From the NCBI GenBank assembly GCA_022707665.1, contig JAKJAE010000187.1:1-5958 (forward strand): a stretch of 5,958 nucleotides of DNA. The letters are read 5' to 3'. The notes under the pieces are model-generated. The model saw nothing but the letters and a program-made list of their open reading frames with translations, ran no database searches and was not told where the DNA came from. Both the position numbers and the translations under genes were made by a program. The stretch is from Chloroflexota bacterium (GTDB taxonomy: Bacteria; Chloroflexota; Anaerolineae; B4-G1; SLSP01). Each line of letters starts with the position of its first letter. Positions within the stretch are counted from its first letter, which is position 1. Below are positions 1 through 4,712 of this stretch, piece by piece.

Positions 1-3
1 GCC

Positions 4-429
4 TCAAGCACCGGTGCTGGACTGAGCAAGTTCGGCATACAGGGCGTCATACACCAGATAGCCGCGCTCGATCGCCTCGTGGTCGCTCCGGCTGATCCTG
101 CGCAATCCGCGACAGATCGCATCCAGCCCCGGAGACACTGGCTCCAAAGCAACTTCCTGAACGACATCAGCCTCATCCACGATATGCCCGATTTGCTGCA
201 GGACAGGGTCCTTGAGGTTGTGCTCTTTCAGGAAGGTGACATACGTGCAGTGACCACGGTGATGGGAATACTTCACGCCGGGGATGTCAAAGGGTTCGGC
301 GCCATCCTCGAGGGGTCTCTGCCCGGCAGGGACGAACCGGAACTCCGCCTGCGGATCGATGAACCGCCGGATCAACCAGGCGCACGCCATTCGATCAACG
401 CCAACATCTTCCCAGGTCAACCATTTCAT
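4..429 (-). CDS. ChrB C-terminal domain protein (chromate resistance, Chrome_Resist family)
   Basis: The 141-residue protein matches the C-terminal domain of chromate-resistance protein ChrB (Pfam Chrome_Resist). Visible signatures are W-x-T near the N-terminus, the DRMACAWLIRRFIDP stretch (residues 12-26), a His/Cys-rich patch S-H-H-R-G-H-C-T-Y (55-63) that may bind metal, and the GHIVDEAD block (81-88). Full ChrB is about 300 residues; here this domain is a separate gene. Its ATG (429-427) overlaps the TGA of the upstream ChrB N-terminal gene as ATGA, and GAGG lies about 8 nt before the start, so the two are probably translated together and may form one complex. Known ChrB proteins regulate or sense chromate upstream of the ChrA exporter; no chrA is visible, and any would lie beyond the left edge, downstream of this gene. 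Family assignment is firm; chromate as the real ligand is inferred from the name. Confidence 0.88.
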   Translation of the reverse strand: MKWLTWEDVGVDRMACAWLIRRFIDPQAEFRFVPAGQRPLEDGAEPFDIPGVKYSHHRGHCTYVTFLKEHNLKDPVLQQIGHIVDEADVVQEVALEPVSPGLDAICRGLRRISRSDHEAIERGYLVYDALYAELAQSSTGA

Positions 430-857
430 GCTGGGTCCTCTCTGGATGCCAGAAGCTTTTCGCGGACCGATAGTCCTACCTCGGACTGAAAATGATCTTT
501 CTGGCGGATCCGCTGGTATTCCTGAGCCGCTTCGACAGCCTCGATACTGCCCTGCTCGATCCGCTCCAGCAGAGCTCGATAGAGGTCCTCGACCTGCATC
601 CGGAAGTAGCGCACCAAAACCTCCTCCTGGCCGGCAAGCTCCGCTTCGGCCCTCCAGAACATGGCTTCACCGCCCATCTCCTGGATCTCGGTTGCCAACC
701 ATTGGAATTGCTCGTGGGTGCGAGGGGTATCCGGCAGCACCCAGACGGCGTCAAAGACGGTGATGGCCCCCAGACGCTTCAGCTTGCGCCAGAAGTAGAC
801 GCGCCGAGCCGAGGGCTCTGAGGGGAGCCTATAGGTCAGAAGGATCCAGTTGATCAT
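426..857 (-). CDS. ChrB N-terminal domain protein (winged-helix-type regulator half)
   Basis: The 143-residue protein resembles the N-terminal half of ChrB (ChrB_N). It opens with WILLTYRLPSEPSARRVYFW, continues through LKRLGAITVFDAVWVLPDTP (residues 27-46), and ends in a long charged helical region (about 75-135). In full-length ChrB this part is the probable DNA-binding, PaaX-like regulatory portion. The ATG at 857 fits the family start. The SD is weak (AGAG, 7 nt upstream), and the predicted leader is only about 11 nt because the -10 box lies at 880-875. The gene ends in an ATGA overlap with the separate C-terminal-domain gene, so the ChrB polypeptide is divided at the domain boundary. The promoter carries a perfect inverted repeat, which suggests autoregulation. 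Family assignment is fairly firm; the regulatory role is inferred from family and promoter. Confidence 0.82.
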   Translation of the reverse strand: MINWILLTYRLPSEPSARRVYFWRKLKRLGAITVFDAVWVLPDTPRTHEQFQWLATEIQEMGGEAMFWRAEAELAGQEEVLVRYFRMQVEDLYRALLERIEQGSIEAVEAAQEYQRIRQKDHFQSEVGLSVREKLLASREDPA

Positions 858-902
858 AATGTAACTCTGGTTACATTATACGCCACTAATCGAAATGCGC
901 AA
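855..902 (-). promoter_or_regulatory. chrB promoter with overlapping palindromic operator
   Basis: On the minus strand a perfect -10 hexamer TATAAT occupies 880-875, and a partial -35 TTGCGC lies at 902-897 (16-bp spacer). A perfect 10-bp inverted repeat (ATAATGTAAC at 856-865, GTTACATTAT at 870-879, spacer TCTG) covers most of the -10 box and reaches into the ATG. The predicted transcription start (near 868) falls in the spacer, so a protein bound here would block initiation. The ChrB N-terminal protein encoded immediately downstream is the obvious candidate ligand (inference). The repeat and the -10 box are seen directly; the -35 is weak. Confidence 0.7.
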
Positions 903-1228
903 GAGTAACGGGGCGGGGGGGGTGTCCGTCAGATTTCCGCATCATTAGTGGCAAACACGGCCAGACTTGGGCAGGCGCTCCCTGCGTAGGGCGAACTTGG
1001 AGTTCGCCCGCGGCGGACGAGCGTCGGCGCCACTCGGAATAGGCGCCGCCCGGATGGGCGAAGTACGACTTCGCCCTACGGCAGCCGTGCGAGCGCACAG
1101 TCCTGCGGAAAAGTGGCGCACACCCGGGGCGGGGGAGCCTCAAAGGCGCGCTGTAGTTGAGGATCAGTCGCATAGTGCCCGGCGCAAGATAGCCGGGGTC
1201 GTGGTACAGCCGGACCTACTGGGGTGGT
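881..1228. other. Gene-free interval between the MNT gene and chrB
   Basis: About 350 bp without a convincing gene. Open frames on both strands run through palindromic repeat sequence and lack family resemblance or a good SD. It holds the chrB -35 region, an inverted pair of GCCACTAAT / ATTAGTGGC (882-890 and 944-952), a G-run of eight interrupted once from a further G-run (910-922), and the 985-1080 palindrome element. The HEPN (HepT) partner expected next to an MNT gene was looked for on the minus strand and not found. Confidence 0.6.
985..1080. repeat. Nested palindromic repeat element (REP/MITE-like), three hairpins
   Basis: Two hairpins with perfect 9-bp arms and 3-nt loops face each other. 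One is GGGCGAACT at 989-997 with AGTTCGCCC at 1001-1009. The other is GGGCGAAGT at 1056-1064 with ACTTCGCCC at 1068-1076. The outer ends form an 11-bp perfect inverted repeat, CGTAGGGCGAA (985-995) with TTCGCCCTACG (1070-1080). Between them lies a third stem, CGGCGCC (1025-1031) with GGCGCCG (1042-1048). The overall shape is cruciform or cloverleaf-like, about 96 bp, which fits a mobilised palindromic repeat unit rather than a terminator, since no T-run follows on either strand. Whether it is multicopy in the genome cannot be seen from this window. Confidence 0.7.
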
Positions 1229-1577
1229 CTAGCCGGCCTCGCCATCAGACTCCTGAGTGACAGCAATCACCTCGGCAAGGATGTGCCGACCGATGTGGGG
1301 TTTGAGCGCACGCCGCTCGACCAGGTCAACCTTGACGCCGAGGGCGTCACTTAGCTCGTTCTCCAGGCGTACGAACCCGAAGAGCGACAGTGGCCGGTCG
1401 TCGAACTCGACGAGGAGGTCCAGATCACTCTGCTCGGACTGCTCGCCACGCACGTAGGACCCGAAGACGCCCAGATACCGGACGCCGTAGCGTGTCTCGA
1501 GGTCCGGCAGGAGCGTGCGCGCGGAGCGCGCGCAACTGCTCAATCAACGTGGATAGCGGCTCATCCATCATAGCCAT
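1229..1577 (-). CDS. MNT-domain nucleotidyltransferase (MntA-like antitoxin), probable 5' frameshift
   Basis: The core is a minimal nucleotidyltransferase with the signature G-S-X10-D-X-D (GSYVRGE...SDLDLL) preceded by RYGVRYLGVF, and a third acidic residue in the later KVDLVE strand. MntA proteins of the HEPN/MNT modules AMPylate and neutralise HepT RNases; no HepT neighbour is visible. The intact frame alone could only start at TTG 1543, which lacks an SD and leaves an unnatural start (SSCARSARTLLPDL). A good AAGGAG (1592-1587) sits 9 nt before ATG 1577, which opens the +1-related frame MAMMDEPLSTLIEQLRALRA. Skipping one base in the GC-alternating tract near 1515-1535 joins this to LLPDLETRYGV in the way the family reads. 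So either one base has been gained (gene defect or sequencing error), or a shorter protein is made. The family call is firm; the integrity of the gene is doubtful. Confidence 0.8.
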
Positions 1578-1671
1578 CGCTGAGGACTCCTTGATACGCG
1601 GCTGTCTGGTCTCATACCTATAGCATACAGGAGGATGTGGCAGTTGCGGGCGCAGCTTGCTCGGCTACGGC

Positions 1672-1677
1672 ATTATA
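1672..1677 (-). promoter_or_regulatory. Candidate -10 box for the MNT gene
   Basis: A perfect minus-strand TATAAT lies in the intergenic space between the divergent MNT and hicB genes, about 95 nt upstream of the MNT ATG. No clear -35 hexamer is seen at 16-18 bp, so this is a weak call. A second AT-rich patch (TATGCT, near 1625-1620 on the minus strand) is an alternative. Confidence 0.25.
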
Positions 1678-1803
1678 CGTAACCCCGGCGCTTTCGCAGG
1701 AAGATCCGCGCCTTTCGGAAGAGGCGGTGTGCTTCACCAACGGTGAAAAGCGATGGCGCTGGCGTCGATGCCCAGCCGCGTCGGGTGGTGCCAAAAACCC
1801 GGC

Positions 1804-1821
1804 TATACTCGGGGTGGAGGT
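1804..1821 (+). promoter_or_regulatory. Candidate hicB -10 box and ribosome binding site
   Basis: TATACT at 1804-1809 resembles a -10 box (5 of 6), but no good -35 lies upstream. GGAGGT at 1816-1821 is a strong SD, 7 nt before GTG 1829, and it decides the hicB start. If both are right, the leader is very short, so a promoter further upstream is possible. Confidence 0.4.
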
Positions 1822-1828
1822 GGCTGTG

Positions 1829-2053
1829 GTGAAGCAGTTCAAAGTCATCGTTGAGAAGCATGCCGATGGATACGTCGCCTACCCCATTGGCCTGAAGGGC
1901 GTGGTCGTGGGGGAAGGCGATTCGTATGAGGAGGCCTTGATGGACGTCAAGTCCGCCATTGCCTTCCACATCGAGACGTTTGGTGACGACGTGCTGGGGG
2001 ACGAAGCTCCCGTGCTGGAAGCGTTCATTGCTGAGGCCGGGGTCGCGGTCTGA
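1829..2053 (+). CDS. HicB-family antitoxin (type II toxin-antitoxin)
   Basis: The 74-residue protein has the compact HicB fold signature: an initial strand KQFKVIVEKHADGYVAYPIG, then GLKGVVVGEGDSYEEALMDV (residues 21-40), then a helix AIAFHIETFG. HicB partly adopts an RNase-H-like fold and neutralises the HicA RNase; this short form lacks a separate C-terminal DNA-binding domain. I chose GTG 1829 because GGAGGT ends 7 nt upstream and family proteins begin at this point. The open frame continues upstream to 1637, but that stretch does not look like protein. An intact hicA does not follow; a possible 29-codon scrap overlaps its stop as TGATG. The gene may be a solitary antitoxin or the remnant of a decayed pair. 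Family call is strong. Confidence 0.85.
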   Translation: MKQFKVIVEKHADGYVAYPIGLKGVVVGEGDSYEEALMDVKSAIAFHIETFGDDVLGDEAPVLEAFIAEAGVAV

Positions 2054-2142
2054 TGCCTCGATCCCCTGTCGACGCTCCGGTCCGAATAGGGTGGGACCTA
2101 CCTGCTGTCCGCGGCTATTCCCCACTTGGGCGCTTCCCCTAG
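2053..2142 (+). pseudogene. Possible decayed hicA remnant
   Basis: An ATG at 2053 overlaps the hicB stop (TGATG) and opens a 29-residue frame. It begins MPRSP, and it contains VRIGWDL..VRG followed by RFP, which lines up loosely with the HicA pattern R-x-GW-x-L-x-x-x-RG-S-H...R-H-P if about ten residues are deleted after residue 7. A further HicA-like scrap, FHPTRGGTLT, appears in another frame at about 2151-2180. The histidine of the catalytic SH motif is not present. The similarity is short and could be chance. Confidence 0.25.
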
Positions 2143-2175
2143 ACGCCGTGTTCCACCCAACCCGTGGCGGCACGC

Positions 2176-2604
2176 TCACTCATCTGCCTGATCGAGACAC
2201 TGGAGCAGTTCCGCCGGCGTTATCACCGGTATCCCCTCGAACGGATGGAGGACCAGTAGGTCCCTATCTCCGCTGACAATGGCATCTGCGTGTCCGGCAA
2301 CACCGATTTCCAGGAAAAGGTCATCCTTGGGATCGCGGCACGCCGCGATCCTCCGCTCAACGCTGACAACTTCGCCGCGTACCAGGATCAGGGCCAGGAC
2401 AGCTTCGATGTCACCGTCGGTGACCCCATACTTATCGCGAATCCTTGGCCGCATCAGTACGCTCACCAGCTCCTCGAGTGAAGATGCCGCATAGAGGATG
2501 GTGTAATCCCCATCGCGCAGACGCCGCAGAATCGGCCCCAAGCGACCATTCGGGCGGATTAACCCGCCTACCAGGACGTTCGTGTCAAGGACAACGCGCA
2601 TCAT
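2176..2604 (-). CDS. PIN-domain toxin, COG1569 type (putative ribonuclease)
   Basis: The 142-residue protein matches the 'putative toxin-antitoxin system toxin component, PIN family' group. The acidic residues expected of a metal-dependent PIN nuclease are in place: D7 in VVLDTNVLVGG, E44/E45 in SSLEELVSVLMRPRI, D94/D95 in RDPKDDLFLE, and D113 in SGDRDLLVL. It ends with the usual ITPAELL strand-helix. Length is typical for the family. It lies 72 nt downstream of a Phd/YefM gene on the same strand, a usual antitoxin-toxin order. The start is ATG 2604 or the adjacent ATG 2601; neither has a clear SD, which may keep toxin synthesis low relative to the antitoxin (inference). It converges with hicB across a 122-bp gap. 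Confidence 0.87.
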   Translation of the reverse strand: MMRVVLDTNVLVGGLIRPNGRLGPILRRLRDGDYTILYAASSLEELVSVLMRPRIRDKYGVTDGDIEAVLALILVRGEVVSVERRIAACRDPKDDLFLEIGVAGHADAIVSGDRDLLVLHPFEGIPVITPAELLQCLDQADE

Positions 2605-2676
2605 CGCATCGTTGCTGGGGAGTAGTGCAGATCAGTGCCTCCAGGATCAGCGCTGGAATTGCCGCGAGGTGGGGTG

Positions 2677-2961
2677 TCACCCAGCGAACAACTCGGCACG
2701 GGCAGCCTCGATGTCGGCCTCGACCTCCGCATCGCTGACCTCCGTGTTCCGCGCAGCCATTCGCTCGACGAGTGCGTCAAAGCGCGCCAGCACCTCCTTT
2801 TCCTGGAGGGCCTGGAAGCGCAAGTAATCATCGTAGGGGATCAGTGCAACCTCGGGTCGACTCCCGCGCGTCAGAACATATGGGACGCTGTCCCTGGCCA
2901 CTTCGTCAAAGACCGATCGGAAGCGGCGCTGTAGCTCGGTCACGCCAATGATCTTCTGCAT
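2677..2961 (-). CDS. Phd/YefM-family antitoxin
   Basis: The 94-residue protein starts MQKIIGVTELQRRFRSVFDEV and continues VPYVLTRGSRPEVALIPYDDY, which is the Phd/YefM N-terminal DNA-binding and dimerisation fold (residues 1-55). The charged C-terminal tail (about 60-94, rich in E, A, D and R) is the usual toxin-wrapping segment. ATG 2961 was chosen because GAGAGG lies 7 nt upstream and the family begins at this motif; the open frame extends further upstream to 3099 but through the promoter. It is paired with the PIN gene downstream. Its promoter contains a 7-bp-arm palindrome, fitting the autorepression usual for this family. Confidence 0.9.
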   Translation of the reverse strand: MQKIIGVTELQRRFRSVFDEVARDSVPYVLTRGSRPEVALIPYDDYLRFQALQEKEVLARFDALVERMAARNTEVSDAEVEADIEAARAELFAG

Positions 2962-2983
2962 TGCCACACCTCTCTGGGCCTGA

Positions 2984-3009
2984 TATGTATTCTGATACAT
3001 ACTATACCA
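2984..3009 (-). promoter_or_regulatory. phd-PIN promoter and palindromic operator
   Basis: A perfect inverted repeat, TATGTAT (2984-2990) with ATACATA (2995-3001) and spacer TCTG, lies just downstream of a minus-strand extended -10 box TGGTATAGT (3009-3001). The transcription start should fall near 2994, in the palindrome, so an antitoxin bound there would block initiation. No good -35 is seen, which is usual for extended -10 promoters. The palindrome is direct observation; Phd binding is inferred from family behaviour. Confidence 0.6.
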
Positions 3010-3243
3010 CATAGACGAGGTCTGGGAAGGGCATCTCTGCAGGGTATCGCATTTGGCCGTCGCCGCAGTGCGCCTCTCCCCTTCACAAGGTTTCCCCACC
3101 TTGCGCCGCGTTCTGACGCGCGGGTTCCGCCGCCCTTCACGACAGCACCTTCGGAAACCTTGCGGAGGTCTGGCGAGTAGATCAAGGTGGGCCGTCAGGT
3201 GTGTAGGTAGAGCGGCGGGGAGGTACTAGAGATGGTGAGTCGG
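3010..3243. other. Intergenic spacer upstream of phd
   Basis: No gene is supported here. The stretch holds a 10-bp inverted repeat (CAAGGTTTCC at 3086-3095, GGAAACCTTG at 3153-3162) and two 8-bp direct repeats: CCCTTCAC at 3079-3086 and 3133-3140, and ACCTTGCG at 3098-3105 and 3157-3164. It also has a small hairpin CGCGT-TCTG-ACGCG (3107-3120). This looks like repeat debris, and no transposase is present. Confidence 0.5.
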
Positions 3244-3773
3244 TCAGGCATTGGCGACATCGTCCGCAAGGGCGTCGGCGTCGAGCGCGAAGGGTGAGAC
3301 TTGGTACCGCCCGAGCGCGAGGAGGAACTCGACCCGTGTGACGCCGGCCAACTGCGCAGCGCGACCCGAGGAGAGCTTCCCCAGCTCATAGGGCTTGACG
3401 GCAGCCAGCATCTACATCTCGCGGCCCCTCCAGCTCGAGGTCGACCTCGAAGAGGCCGCACAAACTCGATCTCGGCGGGGTCGGCCAGCACCCATCCAAC
3501 CGGACCGTCGAACCACTCGGAGGGGTGTTCGGTGACGCAATCGACGAGCGTCACGACGCCGACGATGCCACCCGTGGGGAATACGTCGGGTAGGTCGACG
3601 CCGCTCTCTTTCGCCTGTTTCCTGAGCCACGCGATGTCTTCCCTGTCGACCTTGAGCCCGGCGTGGATCAGGAGCGGCCCGCGGTAGCTCGTCTGCCACG
3701 AGCGGTTTTCGATGTCCTTGTGGCCGTTGACGATCAGCCACGCCCACGGTTGTCGTACGGACAGCGCTTTCAT
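3195..3773 (-). pseudogene. ASCH-domain protein with disrupted C-terminus
   Basis: Residues 1-110 are a clear ASCH (PUA-like RNA/base-binding) domain: ALSVRQPWAWLIVNG leads into the signature G-x-K-x-x-E-x-R (G17, K19, E22, R24) with W26, then YRGPLLIHAGLKVDRE, IVGVVTLVDCV and VGWVLADP (93-99). After about residue 110 (position 3444) the open frame turns into low-complexity R/S/P sequence unlike the family. Another frame across the same bases reads GLFEVDLELEGPRD, which is how an ASCH C-terminus (or possibly the N-terminus of the following UPF0175) would read. A deletion with frame change is therefore likely; the bases after 3444 belong to UPF0175. The start is secure: AGGAGG (3784-3779) lies 5 nt before ATG 3773, which overlaps the stop of the upstream methyltransferase tail as ATGA. 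The ASCH core could still be made with a foreign tail. Confidence 0.72.
3244..3411 (-). pseudogene. UPF0175-family (antitoxin-like) protein, C-terminal part only
   Basis: From ATG 3411 the frame reads MLAAVKPYELGKLSSGRAAQ, then LAGVTRVEFLLALGRYQVSP, and ends about 15 residues later (55 in total). This is the C-terminal two thirds of a UPF0175 protein, a small DNA-binding family often found as the antitoxin beside PIN toxins. The helix-turn-helix-like GRAAQLAGVTRVEFL is intact. The usual first 25-35 residues are missing. In the same frame just upstream lies G-R-E-M followed by TAG (3414-3412), where relatives typically continue through this point, so an in-frame stop or deletion has cut the gene. 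No PIN toxin follows directly; the next gene downstream is phd. Translation restarting at ATG 3411 is possible, but I see no strong SD. Confidence 0.7.
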
Positions 3774-3957
3774 CGTCGCCTCCTGACTTGCTTCGAGTCA
3801 GTCACTCCCGCCCGCTCCAGGTTGAGCGCGAGCAGCCGCTCCAGGATCTCCTCGTCCTCGAGGTCGTGCGGCCAGCCGTAGGCGTCGAAGACCGCATCGT
3901 CGAGCGCCTTGTGCGCGAGCTGGAGCCAGGTGGGGTTCTGGTTGTAGAGGGTCGTGT
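3770..3957 (-). pseudogene. C-terminal tail of an MmeI-like DNA methyltransferase/restriction enzyme
   Basis: From about 3955 the frame reads TTLYNQNPTWLQLAHKALDD, then AVFDAYGWPHDLEDEEILER and LLALNLERA. This is the characteristic final domain of large class I SAM-dependent DNA methyltransferases of the MmeI/type IIG group (LYN-x-x-PTWL...LD-x-AV...YGW...LLALN-x-ER). It belongs to the same ancestral gene as the N-terminal remnant at 4131-4679 but lies in a different frame, with only about 175 unrelated bases between them. It ends at TGA 3772-3770, overlapping the ASCH start. The frame upstream of 3957 is junction sequence. Confidence 0.8.
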
Positions 3958-4130
3958 GAGCCGGGGCGTCCCTCGAATCGCTGATTGCGCTGAAGGGGAT
4001 GATGACGCTGAGCGATCGGCGCCGGTGGTTCCGCTCCTCGCAGGGGCGCGTCGGAACGCGGCGGCACCCTGCGAGGGGTTCTGCAACGTGACAACATGCG
4101 CTCTCGCCGGCCTCCCCAGGCGGCGCCGAC
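3958..4130. other. Deletion junction between the two methyltransferase remnants
   Basis: Here an MmeI-like enzyme would carry its SAM-binding motif, the NPPY catalytic motif and the target-recognition domain, which are several hundred residues in relatives. None is visible in any frame. The stretch instead contains a stem-loop at 4036-4076 and a 10-bp self-complementary CCGACGTCGG near its right edge. Confidence 0.6.
4036..4076. repeat. Stem-loop palindrome in the methyltransferase junction
   Basis: Perfect 10-bp arms CCTCGCAGGG (4036-4045) and CCCTGCGAGG (4067-4076) enclose a second stem CGCGT (4047-4051) with ACGCG (4056-4060) and a 4-nt loop. No T-run follows on either strand, so it is not a standard terminator. 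A REP-like element, or a repeat-mediated deletion scar, are the readings I consider. Confidence 0.65.
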
Positions 4131-4679
4131 GTCGGTGACGCCGCCATAGGCGCGGAGCTGCTCGGCGAGCGTGGCGAACTCGCCAGCGGCCCTTTCGGTC
4201 ACCTGCGCGGGGGTCTGGCGCGCCTTCAGCTTCTCCGGGTCGAAGAAGGCGTCGTGGAGGATGCGGCGCTTGTCGGTGTCGAGCAGGTCGTCGAGCGTGA
4301 GCGTATAGGTCTGCTTGACGGTGTTGGTGAAGTTGGTGCTGATCTCGATCGTGGCCAGGTCAGACACGATCAGCAGCGGCGGGTTCTCGAGCGCCTCGCG
4401 GTACTGGAGGAGCTGGTCGTAGGCCTTGCGAAGGTCCGCGTGCCGGCCCTTGTACTCCCAGGCGAAGGCCCCACGCTTCCAGACGTCGGCCCAGCCCTCG
4501 CCGCCCTCCTGCTTGGCGGCGCCCTTCTCGAAGGCGAACCACTCGCCCGTGGGATCCGCGTCGGCGGGCGTGGGATGGCCGATGAGGCGGCAGAGATCGA
4601 TGAAGTGCTCCTGCGCGGCGGAGCGCTCCTTCAGGTTGGCAGCGTAGCGCCACTTGTCGACGAACGCGCGCGGGGTGAG
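4131..4679 (-). pseudogene. N-terminal nuclease region of an MmeI-like type IIL/IIG restriction-modification enzyme
   Basis: The frame reads LTPRAFVDKWRYAANLKERS, AAQEHFIDLCRLIGHPTPAD and PTGEWFAFEKGA (numbering L as 1), then D65-X9-E75-X-K77 inside DVWKRGAFAWEYK. This is the PD-(D/E)xK spacing known for MmeI (D70-X9-EXK82). It is followed by LRKAYDQLLQYREALENPPL, LIVSDLATIEISTNFTNTV and the helical connector up to RAYGGVTD (residue 183). The protein then loses all family resemblance: the methyltransferase motifs and recognition domain are gone and the C-terminal tail resumes at 3955. The frame is open from 4748, but contains no ATG, GTG or TTG before GTG 4367, so the natural start seems lost; CTG 4697 is the only rare-start option I noticed. 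Relatives are usually 900 or more residues long. Probably inactive. Confidence 0.82.
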
Positions 4680-4712
4680 GGTGGGTGATGGGCTCAGGGA
4701 GACGACGTCTGC

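Noticed and set aside
985..1080. CRISPR or terminator reading of the palindromes
   Set aside because: Only two inverted hairpin copies, no regular spacers and no T-tract.
886..1173. Minus-strand open frame between the MNT gene and chrB
   Set aside because: It translates the palindromic repeat element, has no SD and no family resemblance; specifically it does not look like HEPN.
1726..1747. Alternating GGTG/CACC/GGTG hairpins upstream of hicB
   Set aside because: Mutually exclusive short stems look like an attenuator, but stems are only 4-6 bp, there is no T-run and no leader peptide.
1637..1828. N-terminal extension of the HicB frame
   Set aside because: HicB homology and a strong SD both place the start at 1829; the extension is compositionally unlike protein.
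2136..2175. Possible bidirectional terminator between hicB and the PIN gene
   Set aside because: Only 4-bp broken stems and no T-run on either strand.
2962..3099. N-terminal extension of the Phd frame
   Set aside because: It would contain the -10 box and operator; ATG 2961 has its own SD and matches the family start.
4254..4688. Plus-strand open frame of 144 codons rich in L, V and G
   Set aside because: Antisense shadow of the MmeI-like N-terminus, which has clear family motifs.
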